A stretch of 64,000 bases of DNA from Modicisalibacter radicis (GTDB lineage Bacteria; Pseudomonadota; Gammaproteobacteria; Pseudomonadales; Halomonadaceae): assembly GCF_900961225.1 (NCBI RefSeq), contig NZ_CAAHFN010000022.1, positions 62,001 to 126,000 of the forward strand. Direction: 5' to 3'. Position numbers and translations under genes: made by a program. This document shows, one piece after another, positions 17,515 through 29,152 of the stretch (positions are counted from its first letter, which is position 1; the number at the start of each line of letters is the position of its first letter). Under the pieces are notes generated by a model, which saw nothing but the letters and a program-made list of their open reading frames with translations, was not told the origin of the DNA and searched no databases.

Positions 17515-18392
17515 GTCCACACCCCATCGGCCGAGGGTTCAGGTCGTTCCTGACAGTGCTGGCCAGCCTGTTCAATGCGGCCCGCGACCTCAAGTCACGC
17601 TCACCCCTGATAAGGCGCCTCGTCCGCGTCATCGCGCGCTGCGGCTATGTCGCCAAGGGCGTGGTCTTCTTGATCGTCGGTGTGCTGGCTTCTCTCGCCG
17701 CCACCGGATTGGGCGGCAACAATGTCGGCACCAAGGAGGCGATCACCCATCTGGCCAGCCAGCCTTACGGCGGTCTCATGCTGACGTTGCTGGGGCTGGG
17801 ACTGCTCGCCTACGCCGTGTGGCGTCTGCTGCAGGCGCTGATCGACACCGAGGACCTGGGTTACGGCGTGCGCGCCCTGGCCGCGCGGCTGGGCTTTCTG
17901 ATCAGCGGTGGCATTTACGTCAGCCTGGCACTGTACAGCTACAATCTGTTGCGTAATGTCGCTGCCGGCGACTCCTCTCCGAGCGATCGCACGGCAGAAT
18001 TGATGAGTCACCCCGGCGGGGTCTATCTGGTGTTTGCGGTCGGAGTCGTTTTTGCCGGTGTCGGTCTGCGGCAAATGTGGCGGGCCATCAAACGTAGCTA
18101 CCTCGATAACTGGCACATGATCGAGATGAGCGCCACCCAGCGCCGGCTCGCCGAAGCAGCGACCCGCTGGGGTCTCAGTGCGCGCGGGGTAGTCTTCATG
18201 ATCATCGGCGGCTTTCTGTGTGTCGCCGCGGTAAGTACCGACCCGAGCGAGGCTCAGGGATTGGGCGGCGCTCTCAACGTGCTGGCCCGTCAGCCATTCG
18301 GTCCCTGGCTGCTGGGCGCCGTCTCACTGGGCCTGATCGCGTATGCCATCTACTGCTTCGTCAACGCTCGCTTTCGCGACGTAAGCCCTTGA
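17511..18392 (+). CDS. DUF1206-type membrane protein
   Basis: A 293-residue integral membrane protein of unknown function. It has about six transmembrane helices arranged as three repeats, each beginning near a Gly/Tyr/Arg-rich start (RCGYVAKGVVFLIVG; ALAARLGFLISGGIYV; TRWGLSARGVVFMIIGG), the DUF1206 pattern. The ATG at 17511 overlaps the upstream gene; the frame is open far upstream without homology. Confidence 0.8.
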   Translation: MSPHPIGRGFRSFLTVLASLFNAARDLKSRSPLIRRLVRVIARCGYVAKGVVFLIVGVLASLAATGLGGNNVGTKEAITHLASQPYGGLMLTLLGLGLLAYAVWRLLQALIDTEDLGYGVRALAARLGFLISGGIYVSLALYSYNLLRNVAAGDSSPSDRTAELMSHPGGVYLVFAVGVVFAGVGLRQMWRAIKRSYLDNWHMIEMSATQRRLAEAATRWGLSARGVVFMIIGGFLCVAAVSTDPSEAQGLGGALNVLARQPFGPWLLGAVSLGLIAYAIYCFVNARFRDVSP

Positions 18393-18417
18393 GCGACTCG
18401 GACCCGAGTCGCTCAAG
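18390..18417. terminator. Bidirectional-looking hairpin between convergent genes
   Basis: TTGAGCGACTCG (18390-18401) and CGAGTCGCTCAA (18406-18417) form a perfect 12-bp stem with a 4-nt loop that overlaps the stop codon of the DUF1206 gene. There is no T-run on either side. Confidence 0.5.
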
Positions 18418-18500
18418 GAGCAAGAGGGCGTTTCAAAACACGCCCGTGTACCGGAAGCCGTGGGCAGGGCTCGGTTCTGGAACACACTCCAGGTGTCGCT

Positions 18501-19127
18501 TCAGCCCAGCAGCAACGCCCCGCCCGCACCCGCGATAGCGACGCCCAGGCCGCGCAGCCAGCGGTTGTCGTGGCGCACCAGCCAAGTACCCACCAGGCGC
18601 CCCGCAACGCTGATCGTGACGCTGGCAACCAAGAAGCCCAGCGCGTAGAACAACGCCGAAGCGCCCGGGGCCAGTTCGCTACCATGGGCATGACCATGCA
18701 ACAAAATGAAGGCGATCACCAGCGCCCCACCGACCGACGCCGGCAGCCGCACCAACATGGCGACCAGGAGGCCGGCAATAAGCACGCTGGAGGCAATTCC
18801 GAACTCGACGCCCGCCAATGGCACGCCGGCCCACGCCAATCCGGCGCCGGCGACCATCCCCAGCGCGATCAGCAACGGCATGAAGCGGCGCAACGTCAGT
18901 GACTGACGTACGCTCCACAGGCCGATGGCGAACATTGCCAGCAGGTGGTCGAGTCCGCTCAATGGATGCATCAGCCCCGCCATGAAGCTGGTTCCATGGG
19001 TTTCTCCCAGATGGCCTGGGTGAGCGAAGGCGCTCATGGTGGCAAGTGCAGCGACCGGTGCCACGGCCAGTGCCCATAGGAGGGGACAGCCGCGGGAAGC
19101 AGTACGGGTAGGCAGGTTACGAGACAT
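18501..19127 (-). CDS. ureJ: HupE/UreJ family nickel permease
   Basis: Membrane protein thought to supply nickel for urease. The 208 residues start with a signal-like segment, then show the family signature HPGHLGETHG and MHPLSGLDHLLAM (nickel-binding His/Asp) and about six helices. The start MSRNLPTRT at 19127 has AAGGAG seven bases upstream. It is the last gene of the urease operon, 35 nt after ureG. Confidence 0.9.
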   Translation of the reverse strand: MSRNLPTRTASRGCPLLWALAVAPVAALATMSAFAHPGHLGETHGTSFMAGLMHPLSGLDHLLAMFAIGLWSVRQSLTLRRFMPLLIALGMVAGAGLAWAGVPLAGVEFGIASSVLIAGLLVAMLVRLPASVGGALVIAFILLHGHAHGSELAPGASALFYALGFLVASVTISVAGRLVGTWLVRHDNRWLRGLGVAIAGAGGALLLG

Positions 19128-19162
19128 GACGCGCTCCTTGTAAAGGTGTGAAAAACAGTGGA

Positions 19163-19798
<636 letters not shown>

Positions 19799-19824
19799 GG
19801 CGTTACTCCTTCCTTTATTGCCGC

Positions 19825-20529
19825 TCAACTGCGAAATAGACGCGAATATTGGGTTTCATGATGCGCACTGGCCAGGGCCAGGCCCGGCAATGCCGGACCG
19901 AGCTCGTCGTCGCCCAGCGCCAGGGCCGTGTCGACCGCCGTCACCAGTTGCGACCGCAGGCGCTCGATCAAGCGCTGTGCCGCCGTCTGCCCCAGCGGCA
20001 GGGCCTTGCAGGCCACCGCCAGCTGGTTTTCCAGCCAGGCCCAGGCGAAGCCGAGCAGGCTGTCACGGACCGGGATAGCGTGCTGCCGGCTGGCGAGTGC
20101 GAACATCACGGCGTAAGTCGGCCGGGATGGCAGCACCGGCGAGGTCGGCAGTCGATCCAGCGAGCGCAACAGCCGCACCATGGCCTCGCCGAGCCGGAAA
20201 TCCTCGGCGGCCAGTTCGGCGGTTTCGCGATTGGCCTGCAGCCAGTCGTTCCATGCGGCGAGAGTATCTGCGTCGTCGGCCTGCCAGGCGTCGTACAGGC
20301 GCGCCAGCACCGGCAGGTCGCAACGGGTCAGGCCATCCTCGAGCACGCCTTCCAGCCATTCACCGAGGGTGGCTTCGTCGCTCACCCAGCCCAGCTCGAA
20401 GGCACTTTCCAGCCCCTGCGACCAGGCGAACGCGCCGATCGGCAGCGCCGGGCTGACCAGTTGCAGCAGGCCCAGCAGGGCCAGGTCGTCCCTGCCGGCC
20501 TGGCCCTGCGGCGTAGGCTCAGTGGGCAT
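19825..20529 (-). CDS. ureF: Urease accessory protein UreF
   Basis: Helical chaperone that gates nickel transfer in the UreDFG complex. It has 234 residues with [21 protein letters not shown] near the N-terminus and the C-terminal SRLFRS tail. The start at 20529 ([10 protein letters not shown]) overlaps the ureE stop by 11 nt. Confidence 0.94.
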   Translation of the reverse strand: MPTEPTPQGQAGRDDLALLGLLQLVSPALPIGAFAWSQGLESAFELGWVSDEATLGEWLEGVLEDGLTRCDLPVLARLYDAWQADDADTLAAWNDWLQANRETAELAAEDFRLGEAMVRLLRSLDRLPTSPVLPSRPTYAVMFALASRQHAIPVRDSLLGFAWAWLENQLAVACKALPLGQTAAQRLIERLRSQLVTAVDTALALGDDELGPALPGLALASAHHETQYSRLFRS

Positions 20530-21055
20530 GGCCGGGCTCGTGGTCATGCTGGTGGCTGTGTGAATGATCGTGACCATGTCCATGACCGTGGCTGTGGCCT
20601 TCGCCCTGGGAGTAGGCGCCCGGCTCGGGGTCGAATGGCGCCTGGTGATGATCGAGCGTCGCCCCCAGGCGTTCGGCCAGTTCCTCGAGAACATGATCCG
20701 GTGGAAAGCGCACCCAGCCCTGACCCGATGAAGGGTGTTCTTCACCACCGATGGCCAGCGAGACATGTCGGTTGCCGAGGTGATAGCACAGTCGTGCAAG
20801 GGCCAGCGTCCCTTCGATGCGTGCGGTCACCACCGGCTCGTCGGCCGCCTCGATGCGAATCACCTCGCCGCTCTCGGCACGCAGCCCTTCGCCAGCGCGC
20901 AGTACCGGGCCGCGGTCGAGAAACACTCCCAGCACACGTCCGGCATCGCTCAGCGCCTTGAGGCGCCCCCGGCAACGCTGCTCGAATGGCAGCGTCACGC
21001 TATCGCTGGCCTGTTCCGACGTGACCGGCCCCAGGCGTTCAATCAGTTTCAACAT
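20519..21055 (-). CDS. ureE: Urease accessory nickel metallochaperone UreE
   Basis: Homodimeric nickel-binding chaperone. The 178 residues start MLKLIERLGPV (ATG 21055, GGAG eight bases upstream). UreE N domain (about 1-65) and the nickel-binding C domain with YHLGNRHVSL follow. The tail has about ten His within HGHGHGHDHSHSHQHDH, consistent with nickel storage. The frame remains open upstream through the heptamer array, but that part is not UreE. Confidence 0.94.
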   Translation of the reverse strand: MLKLIERLGPVTSEQASDSVTLPFEQRCRGRLKALSDAGRVLGVFLDRGPVLRAGEGLRAESGEVIRIEAADEPVVTARIEGTLALARLCYHLGNRHVSLAIGGEEHPSSGQGWVRFPPDHVLEELAERLGATLDHHQAPFDPEPGAYSQGEGHSHGHGHGHDHSHSHQHDHEPGHAH

Positions 21056-21080
21056 GCGTTCGACTCCATTTCCGGCCACG

Positions 21081-21190
21081 AGCTCGTAGCTCGTAGCTCG
21101 TAGCTCGTGGCTCGTAGCTCGTGGCTCGTGGCTCGTAGCTCGTAGCTCGTAGCTCGTAGCTCGTAGCTCGTAGCTCGTAGCTCGTAGCTC
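21081..21190. repeat. Heptanucleotide tandem array (AGCTCGT)n between ureC and ureE
   Basis: About 15.7 units of 7 bp, consensus AGCTCGT with GGCTCGT variants. It fills the ureC-ureE gap and its last bases form part of the ureC stop codon. A 7-bp unit repeated three times gives a seven-residue repeat in any frame, so the array stays open. A related, more degenerate array lies at 23761-23858. Confidence 0.95.
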
Positions 21191-22892
21191 AAAAAAGATG
21201 ATAACGCTGGGCAAGTGGCAACTCCGTCACCGGCTCGCAGGTCAGCAGTTCGCCGTCGCAGCGCACTTCGTAGGTCTGCGGATCGACTTCCAACTGCGGG
21301 CAGGCGTCGTTGAGTTTCATGTCGCGCTTGCGCACGCCGCGCACGTTCCTGCAGGCCGATAGCGGACTGGCCAGCCCCAGCCGTTCACCAATACCGGCAT
21401 CGATGGCCGCCTGGCTGACGAAGGACAATCGCGTCGCACTGGCTGCCTTGCCGAAGGAACCGAACATCGGCCGGTAATGCACCGGCTGCGGCGTGGGGAT
21501 CGAGGCATTGGGATCGCCCATCGGCGCGGCGGCGATCATGCCGCCCTTGAGAATCAGCGCCGGCTTGACGCCGAAGAACGCCGGACTCCACAGCGTCAGA
21601 TCGGCCAGCTTGCCGACCTCCACCGAGCCGACCTCATGCGCGATGCCGTGGGTGATCGCCGGGTTGATGGTGTACTTGGCGATGTAGCGCCGGGCACGGA
21701 CATTGTCGGCGCCGCGCTCGGTGTCTTCCGGCAACAGGCCGCGCTGCACCTTCATCTTGTGGGCGGTCTGCCAGGTCCGGCAGATCACCTCGCCGACCCG
21801 CCCCATGGCCTGGGAGTCGGAGGCGATCATCGAGATCACGCCCAGGTCGTGGAGGATATCCTCGGCGGCGATGGTTTCGCGGCGGATGCGCGAGTCGGCG
21901 AAGGCCACGTCCTCGGGAATGTTGGGATCGAGGTGGTGGCAGACCATCAGCATGTCGAGATGCTCGTCGATGGTGTTCACCGTGTAGGGCCGCGTGGGGT
22001 TGGTCGACGACGGCAGCACGTAGTCCCTGGAACAGGCGGTGATGATGTCCGGCGCATGGCCACCGCCCGCCCCTTCGGTATGGTAGGTGTGGATGCCGCG
22101 TTCCTTGAACGCCGCCAGGGTGTCCTCGACGAACCCCGACTCGTTGAGGGTGTCGGTGTGGATGGCGATCTGCACGTCGTACTTTTCGGCCACGCTCAGG
22201 CAGTTGTCGATGGAGGCCGGCGTGGTGCCCCAGTCCTCGTGCAGCTTGAGCCCCATGGCGCCGGCCTCGAGCTGGGCCGCCAATGCCTCGGGCAGGCTGG
22301 CATTGCCCTTGCCGAGCAGGCCGATGTTCATGGGCAGCGCGTCCACCGCCTGGAGCATCTTGCCGATGTGCCACGCACCCGGCGTGCAGGTGGTGGCGTT
22401 GGAGCCGGTGGCCGGGCCGGTGCCACCGCCAAGCATGGTGGTCACGCCGCTCATCAGCGCCTCCTCCACCTGCTGCGGGCAGATGAAGTGGATGTGAGCG
22501 TCGATGCCGCCGGCGGTGAGGATCTTGCCCTCGCCGGCAATGATCTCGGTGCCTGGGCCGATGACGATCTCCACATCCGGCTGGGTGTCTGGGTTGCCGG
22601 CCTTGCCGATGGCTTTGATCCGCCCGCCCTGGAGCCCCACGTCGGCCTTGACGATGCCCCACCAGTCGAGGATCAGCGCATTGGTGATCACCGTGTCCAT
22701 CACCGCGTCGTCATGGCGTTGGCTCTGGCCCATGCCATCGCGGATGACCTTGCCACCGCCGAACTTCACCTCGTCGCCGTAATGGGTGTGGTCCTTCTCG
22801 ACCTCGATCCACAGTTCGGTGTCGCCCAGCCGCACCTTATCGCCCACTGTCGGGCCGTACATGTCGGCATAGGCCTGACGCGTGATCTTCAT
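21189..22892 (-). CDS. ureC: Urease alpha subunit (catalytic)
   Basis: Hydrolyses urea to ammonia and carbamate at a dinuclear nickel centre. 567 residues. Nickel ligands are visible in AHIHFICP, the carbamylated Lys in [31 protein letters not shown] and the Asp of SDSQAMGR; the catalytic His is in [14 protein letters not shown]. It overlaps ureB by 4 nt. The stop codon is shared with the edge of the heptamer array. Confidence 0.97.
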   Translation of the reverse strand: MKITRQAYADMYGPTVGDKVRLGDTELWIEVEKDHTHYGDEVKFGGGKVIRDGMGQSQRHDDAVMDTVITNALILDWWGIVKADVGLQGGRIKAIGKAGNPDTQPDVEIVIGPGTEIIAGEGKILTAGGIDAHIHFICPQQVEEALMSGVTTMLGGGTGPATGSNATTCTPGAWHIGKMLQAVDALPMNIGLLGKGNASLPEALAAQLEAGAMGLKLHEDWGTTPASIDNCLSVAEKYDVQIAIHTDTLNESGFVEDTLAAFKERGIHTYHTEGAGGGHAPDIITACSRDYVLPSSTNPTRPYTVNTIDEHLDMLMVCHHLDPNIPEDVAFADSRIRRETIAAEDILHDLGVISMIASDSQAMGRVGEVICRTWQTAHKMKVQRGLLPEDTERGADNVRARRYIAKYTINPAITHGIAHEVGSVEVGKLADLTLWSPAFFGVKPALILKGGMIAAAPMGDPNASIPTPQPVHYRPMFGSFGKAASATRLSFVSQAAIDAGIGERLGLASPLSACRNVRGVRKRDMKLNDACPQLEVDPQTYEVRCDGELLTCEPVTELPLAQRYHLF

Positions 22893-23263
22893 GACTGATC
22901 TCCCTTGCCGTCGGGACCGGAAGTAGACGGGGTTCGCGCGGCAGCGGGCGCGGTAGAGAGTAGCGGGCCCATGACCTCGCCGCGGAACCCATAGATGTGC
23001 CGCTTGCCGACGAAGGGAATCAGGGTCACCTCGCGGCTCTGGCCGGGCTCGAAGCGAATCGCCGTGCCTGCCGCCACGTCGAGGCGATAGCCGCGCGCCT
23101 TGTCGCGGTCGAAGATCAGCGCCGGGTTGGCCTCGGCAAAGTGGTAGTGCGAGCCGATCTGGATCGGCCGGTCGCCGGTATTGGCAATCTCGACGGTGAT
23201 GCGCTCGCGCCCCGCGCAGAGTTCGATCTCGCCGTCCTTCAATTGGTATTCCCCGGGAATCAT
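22889..23263 (-). CDS. ureB: Urease beta subunit
   Basis: Structural subunit, 124 residues; starts [15 protein letters not shown] with AAGGAG upstream (ATG 23263). The conserved [13 protein letters not shown] and [15 protein letters not shown] segments are present. The C-terminal ~20 residues are a variable Ala/Pro/Ser tail. It is coupled to ureC by a 4-nt overlap. Confidence 0.96.
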   Translation of the reverse strand: MIPGEYQLKDGEIELCAGRERITVEIANTGDRPIQIGSHYHFAEANPALIFDRDKARGYRLDVAAGTAIRFEPGQSREVTLIPFVGKRHIYGFRGEVMGPLLSTAPAAARTPSTSGPDGKGDQS

Positions 23264-23273
23264 CGAGAACTCC

Positions 23274-23576
23274 TTACACAATGGGCGAATGCACCGTGAC
23301 CAGCTTGGTCCCATCCGGAAAGGTGGCTTCCACTTGGACCTCGTCGACCATTTGCGGCACGCCTTCCATCACGTCGTCACGGGTCAGGATTTCACGCCCG
23401 TAGCTCATCAGCTCGGCGACGCTCCTGCCGTCGCGGGCGCCTTCCATGATTTCGGCGCTGATCAACGCCACGGCCTCGGGATAGTTGAGCTTGAGGCCAC
23501 GCGCCTTGCGGCGTTCGGCAAGCAGTGCGGCGGTGAACAGCAGCAGCTTGTCCTTGTCTCTGGGGGTCAATTCCAT
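23274..23576 (-). CDS. ureA: Urease gamma subunit
   Basis: Structural subunit of 100 residues, the family standard. [20 protein letters not shown] begins at ATG 23576 with GGGAG eight bases upstream; [11 protein letters not shown] and the C-terminus [14 protein letters not shown] are diagnostic. The frame remains open upstream only because the hexamer array lacks stops. Confidence 0.96.
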   Translation of the reverse strand: MELTPRDKDKLLLFTAALLAERRKARGLKLNYPEAVALISAEIMEGARDGRSVAELMSYGREILTRDDVMEGVPQMVDEVQVEATFPDGTKLVTVHSPIV

Positions 23577-23653
23577 CGCAGTAGCTCCCAAGTCATGTCG
23601 TTGAAATTCGAGCTTCGGGCTTCGGGCGCCATGTTCGGGGCGCTGTGAAGAGC

Positions 23654-23749
23654 GGCTTCGGCTTCGGCTTCGGCTTCGGCTTCGGCTTCGGCTTCGGCTT
23701 CGGCTTCGGCTTCGGCTTCGGCTTCGGCTTCGGCTTCGGCTTCGGCTTC
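23654..23749. repeat. Hexanucleotide array (GGCTTC)16 upstream of ureA
   Basis: Sixteen uninterrupted perfect copies of GGCTTC (GAAGCC on the transcribed strand) in the ureD-ureA gap. A perfect array of this length is expected to be unstable in copy number. The repeat makes an Arg-Ser dipeptide in the ureA frame but lies outside the gene. Confidence 0.97.
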
Positions 23750-23760
23750 GGCAGCATTCT

Positions 23761-23858
23761 AGCTCGCAGCTCGTGGCCCGCAGCTCGCAGCTCGCAGCTC
23801 GTGGCCCGCAGCTCGTGGCTCGTGGCCCGCAGCTCGTTGCCCGCAACTCGTGGCCGGC
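23761..23858. repeat. Degenerate heptamer array between ureD and ureA
   Basis: Fourteen 7-bp units of the form RGCYCGY (AGCTCGC, AGCTCGT, GGCCCGC, GGCTCGT). The period and core are the same as in the array at 21081-21190. With the hexamer array it fills nearly all of the 293-base gap 23577-23869, which holds no other feature. Confidence 0.93.
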
Positions 23859-23869
23859 ACGAAGTGCCG

Positions 23870-24775
23870 CTACGTCATCCAAATCCTCGGCACGCATGCC
23901 TCACGCCCGCACAGCGAGGGTCGCAGTACGCTCCAGGCGCGTTGACAGAGATTCCAGGCTTCGTTGCGGGAGTCGCCGAGGTAGCGCAGCAATAGCACGT
24001 CGTGGCGCAGCGTCACCGCCCAGCGTGGCGACGCCGGCAAGGCGTCTCTCAGCGATTCGACACAGGCCGACGGCGAATCGAGGCCCACGGCCCAGAGCGT
24101 GGCCTGTACCGTCGCCCCGCCCTGCCCCCAGCACCCGCGAAAGCGCGGATGTTCAGGGTCCAGCGGCTGACGCTCCAGCCACAGCGGCCGGCCCTCGCGG
24201 GTCAGGCGGAAGCGCTGCTCGATCCGTCCGCTTTCGAACGGCAAGCGGCTGGCAGGCCGACCCAGCGCCAGGACTTCCCAGCCCAGGCAGCGGGCATCGC
24301 TATCCAGCGCGATCTCGGTGGTCTGCACGCCACGCGAGCCGTCGAAGCACAGGGTTTCCTGGGGTAGCCACTCGAGGCAGCCACCACTGGCGACGTTGAG
24401 ATGCACGTGCTGCCCCCAGGCCACGCCCTGACTGTCGGCCCGGTAGAGCTTGGCCGCCGCCGGGGTGGTGAGCAGCGCATGCGCGCCTTCCTCTACCTCG
24501 GCATCGATGCGCAGTTCGTCACCGCTGACCAGCCCGCCCGGAGGATGCAGCAGGTAGACGTGACACACCTCGCCCTCGGGGTAGAACGGGCGCTGTACAC
24601 GCAGCGGCCCACGGTGCCGGGCACGCACCAGCCGGGTGCGGTCGCCGTGCATGTCTCGGCGCGTGTCTCGACGAAAGCCCAGATCGATCGACGCGGCCCA
24701 GCGCCGCCCGGCGTCAAAGCGATGCCCCGAGTCGTCGGGCAGGGCTTTGCCACATGGCGAAGTCAGCGCCGTCAT
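23870..24775 (-). CDS. ureD: Urease accessory protein UreD
   Basis: Scaffold that docks UreFG on apo-urease. The 301 residues contain [39 protein letters not shown] and [14 protein letters not shown], all conserved in UreD. The start at 24775 overlaps the urtE stop by 4 nt, linking the importer and enzyme genes in one transcript. Confidence 0.94.
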   Translation of the reverse strand: MTALTSPCGKALPDDSGHRFDAGRRWAASIDLGFRRDTRRDMHGDRTRLVRARHRGPLRVQRPFYPEGEVCHVYLLHPPGGLVSGDELRIDAEVEEGAHALLTTPAAAKLYRADSQGVAWGQHVHLNVASGGCLEWLPQETLCFDGSRGVQTTEIALDSDARCLGWEVLALGRPASRLPFESGRIEQRFRLTREGRPLWLERQPLDPEHPRFRGCWGQGGATVQATLWAVGLDSPSACVESLRDALPASPRWAVTLRHDVLLLRYLGDSRNEAWNLCQRAWSVLRPSLCGREACVPRIWMT

Positions 24776-25499
24776 ACCGTCAGGTGCTGCTTGATCAGGT
24801 CGTCGGAAAGCGCGTCGACACCGCCCTTGGCGACGGTACGCCCGCGGTCGAGTATCACGAAACGGTCGGCGAACTTGCGCACGAAAGGCAACTTTTGCTC
24901 GGCCAGCAGCACCGTCATGCCATCCTCGCGATTGAGCTTGCGGATCACTTCACCGATCTCGGCGACGATATTGGGCTGGATACCCTCGCCCGGCTCGTCG
25001 AGAATCAACAGGCGTGGCTCGAGCACTAGGGCGCGGCCGATCGCCAGTTGCTGCTGCTGACCGCCGGACAGGTCGCCGCCGCGTCGATGGCGCATCTCCT
25101 TGAGTACCGGAAACAGCTCATAGATGCGCTCGGGAATCGTGCGGCGGCCGTTGCCGCGGCGGCCGTTGCCGCGTTGCTTGTCGCGCCGCGCCGCCAGACC
25201 GGTGCCCAGGTTTTCTTCCACCGTGAGCAGCGAAAATATCTGGCGCCCCTGGGGCACATAACCGATGCCCAGCCGCGAGCGATCCTCGATGCGCTTGTGA
25301 GTCAGCTCGATGTCGCCGTCGTAGCGCAGCGAGCCGCTCTTGACCGGAACCTCCCCCATCACGCACTTGAGCAGCGTGGTCTTGCCTACGCCGTTACGCC
25401 CCATCACGCAGGTGCATTCACCCTGGGGCACGTCCAGCGAGAGGTCCCACAGCGTATGGCTTTCCCCGTAGAACTGGTTGAGCTTGTCGACTTGCAGCA

Positions 25500-25500
<1 letters not shown>
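24772..25500 (-). CDS. urtE: Urea ABC transporter ATPase UrtE
   Basis: ATPase of the high-affinity urea importer. 242 residues; MLQVDKLNQFYGESHTLWDL start, Walker A GRNGVGKTT, signature LSGGQQQQLAIGRAL, Walker B LLILDEPGEG. The start ATG (25500) overlaps the urtD stop by one base. The variable loop near residue 108 has a 15-bp duplication that repeats RGNGR. Confidence 0.95.
25141..25170. repeat. 15-bp direct duplication inside urtE
   Basis: Two adjacent copies of GCGGCGGCCGTTGCC (25141-25155, 25156-25170) encode a repeated five-residue Arg/Gly/Asn segment in a loop between Walker A and the signature. It keeps frame and should not disturb the fold. Confidence 0.85.
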
Positions 25501-26320
<820 letters not shown>

Positions 26321-26324
<4 letters not shown>

Positions 26325-27448
26325 GCGGTAGCCTCCTTGGCACCCTTGGCCGATGCAGCGGGCGTGCTGCGCTTGCGCTTGGCAAACAGGCCTGCCAGTC
26401 CTTGCGGTAGCATCACCGTGGCGACCACGAACAGCCCGCCGAGCGCGAACAGCCAGGCGTCGGGCATCACCCCGGTGAACACGGTCTTGGCGTAGTTGAC
26501 CAGGATGGCGCCGATCACGGCGCCGTAGAGCATCGCCCGGCCGCCCAGCGCGACCCATACCACGATCTCGATGGAGAACAGCGGCGAAAACACACTGGGG
26601 TTGATGATGCCGACCTGGGGTACATACAGTGCGCCAGCGACTCCGGCGAGCATCGCCGAGACCACGAACACGAACAGCTGCACGCGCTCGACCCGGTAGC
26701 CCAGGAAGCGGGTCCGCGCCTCGGCGTCCCGCGAGGCCACGCAGACCCGGCCCAGCTTGCTGGAGACGATGGCACGGCACAGCCAATAGCCCAGCCCCAG
26801 GGCGATGCCGGAGGCCACGAACAGGCCCAGGCGAGTACTGTCGGCGCTGAGATCGAAGGTCAGCAACTCCTTGAAATCGGTCAGGCCGTTGTTGCCGCCG
26901 AAGCCCATCTCGTTGCGGAAGAAGGCCAGCATCAGGGCAAAGGTCAGCGCCTGGGTAATGATCGACAGGTACACGCCGGTGACCCGCGAGCGGAAGGCCA
27001 GAAAACCGAATACCAGCGCCAGCAGACCGGGCGCCAGCAACACCATCAGAAAGGCGAACCAGGCCATGTCGAAGCCATGCCAGTACCAGGGCAGCGACTC
27101 CCAATTGAGGAACACCATGAAGTCCGGCAGTAGCGGATCGCCATAGACGCCGCGGTCGCCGATCTGACGCATCAGGTACATGCCCATGGCATAGCCGCCC
27201 AGGGCGAAGAAGGCGCCATGGCCAAGGCTGAGGATGCCCAGGTAGCCCCAGACCAGATCCACCGCCACGGCAAGCAGGGCATAACACAGATACTTGCCGA
27301 GCAGGGTCACGGTGTAGGTGGAGACATGCAGCGGATGCCCGGCGGGCAACAGCAGGTTGAGCAGGCAGACGGCGACCAGTGCCGCGGTCAGCACGCCGAT
27401 GAAGACTTGCGTATTACGTTCGGTAGCCGGTTTGGCGAGCCAGTGCAT
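26321..27448 (-). CDS. urtC: Urea ABC transporter permease UrtC
   Basis: LivM-type inner-membrane permease of 375 residues with eight or more helices. YLGILSLGHGAFFALGGYAMG, FRSRVTGVYLSIITQALTFA and SRDAEARTRFLGY are family landmarks. The C-terminal tail is basic (KRKRSTPAASAKGAKEA). Confidence 0.95.
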
Positions 27449-27451
27449 GGA

Positions 27452-29074
27452 TCAGCCCTCCGCCGCACGGCCCTTCTGCGGAAAGAGTCCGCGAGGGCGT
27501 TTCTGAATGAACAGGATGATGAACACCAGCACGATGATCTTGGCGAGAATGGCGCCGGCCCAGGGCTCGAGGACCTGATTGATGACGCCCAGCGACATGC
27601 CGGCCACCAGCGTGCCCCACAGGTTGCCGACCCCGCCGAACACCACGACCATAAACGAGTCGATGATGTAGCTCTGGCCGAGATTGGGCCCGACATTGGT
27701 GAGCTGCGACAACGCCACGCCGGCCAACCCGGCCACGCCGGAGCCCAGCGCGAAGGTCATGATGTCGACGCGTGTGGCGCGGATACCCATGGCACGCGCC
27801 ATGGCGCGGTTCTGCGTCACCGCGCGCACTTCCAGCCCCAGACGGGTCCTGCGCATCACCAGCATGAGGCCGGCGAATACCACCAGCGCAAAGCCCAGCA
27901 CGTAGAGACGATTGAGGGTCAGCGACAGTGCCTCGTTGATGACCAGCGAACCGCTCATCCACTCCGGCGTCACCACCGTGCGGTTGAGGGGCGAAATCAG
28001 CGTACGCACCAGTTGCTGCAGGATCAGGCTGACGCCGAAGGTGGCCAGCAGCGTCTCCAGCGGGCGGCCCTTGAGGAAACGGATCACGCTGCGCTCGATG
28101 ATGATGCCGGCGATCGCCGCGACCAGAAAGCCAGCGGGAATCGACAGGATCAGCGCCAGTCCGGGCTGGCCCGGCAGCAGTTGCTGCATCATCCAGGTGG
28201 TATAGGCGCCGAGCATGATCAGCTCGCCATGCGCCATGTTGATCACGCCCATGACGCCGAAGGTGATGGCCAGGCCGATGGCGGCCAGCACCAGCACCGA
28301 GCCCAGGCTAAGCCCGAAATAGAGCGTCTCTGCGGCACGATTGAGCTTGAGCTTTTGTTCGATGCTCGCCAGGGCCCGCCGAGCGGCTTCGGCGGCCTCG
28401 CCTTCGCCGGCAGCGACGCCATTGAGTGCGGCGCGCATGGCAGGGTTCAGACTCCCCGACAGCGTATCGATGGCAGCATTGACGGCTGCGCCATCGCCGC
28501 TTTGCAGCCGATGGATGGCCAGGGCCTGGGCGAGCTTCTCGCGCACGGCCGGGTTCTCCTCGGCGTCGAGGCGTGCAGCCAGGGGCCCGACCAGGTTGCC
28601 GTCGACCTTGCCGAGCAACCGATCGGCGCTGACCAGGCGCTCCTGCACCGTGGGGGCGTCGAGGTCGAGCACGGCCATGGCACTGCGCAACTGGTTGCGC
28701 AGCGCGTTGTTGATGGTGATTCGATCGATGTTGCGTCGCGAAACCTCGCCCAGGGGCGCGTCGTCTACGGCATCGATGACCGTCCAGTCACGGCCGCTGT
28801 TATCGGTGACGATGACGAAACGACCGCTATCCTCGAGACGCTGCAGCTTGCCGTCGAGCAGCGCGGTCAGCCAGGTGCGCGTGCGCGGGTGCCCGCTGGC
28901 GATCAGGGCCTGGATGGCCTCGCCCTTGTCGGCATAGGAGTCCGCGGCCAGGGCAACCAGTTCGGGGGGAGCGTCCTGTTCTGCGCTGTCGGTCTGCTGT
29001 GCGAGGACGGGAAAGGTCAACGCGACACAACACCAGAACAGGAGCGAGACTTCGAGCGTCCGCAGGAGGTTCAT
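27452..29074 (-). CDS. urtB: Urea ABC transporter permease UrtB
   Basis: LivH-type permease, 540 residues. A signal peptide (to about residue 25) and a periplasmic helical domain of about 230 residues, typical of UrtB, precede the membrane domain (GVINMAHGELIMLGAYT, RAVTQNRAMARAMGI, VFGGVGNLWGTLVAG). AAGGA lies seven bases before the ATG. Confidence 0.95.
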   Translation of the reverse strand: MNLLRTLEVSLLFWCCVALTFPVLAQQTDSAEQDAPPELVALAADSYADKGEAIQALIASGHPRTRTWLTALLDGKLQRLEDSGRFVIVTDNSGRDWTVIDAVDDAPLGEVSRRNIDRITINNALRNQLRSAMAVLDLDAPTVQERLVSADRLLGKVDGNLVGPLAARLDAEENPAVREKLAQALAIHRLQSGDGAAVNAAIDTLSGSLNPAMRAALNGVAAGEGEAAEAARRALASIEQKLKLNRAAETLYFGLSLGSVLVLAAIGLAITFGVMGVINMAHGELIMLGAYTTWMMQQLLPGQPGLALILSIPAGFLVAAIAGIIIERSVIRFLKGRPLETLLATFGVSLILQQLVRTLISPLNRTVVTPEWMSGSLVINEALSLTLNRLYVLGFALVVFAGLMLVMRRTRLGLEVRAVTQNRAMARAMGIRATRVDIMTFALGSGVAGLAGVALSQLTNVGPNLGQSYIIDSFMVVVFGGVGNLWGTLVAGMSLGVINQVLEPWAGAILAKIIVLVFIILFIQKRPRGLFPQKGRAAEG

Positions 29075-29152
29075 GCGGGTGTCCTTTGAGTGGCGTGTGG
29101 TTGTGGCTGTTGGGTGCGATCCGGCCGCTTGCGGCCGGACCGTGCATGCGTG

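Noticed and set aside
21081-21190. Could the tandem arrays be CRISPR?
   Set aside because: Units are 6, 7 or 15 bp with no unique spacers and there are no cas genes.
23645-23995. Plus-strand ORF of Gly-Phe repeats over the hexamer array
   Set aside because: It is an artefact of GGCTTC repetition and lies antisense to the urease genes.
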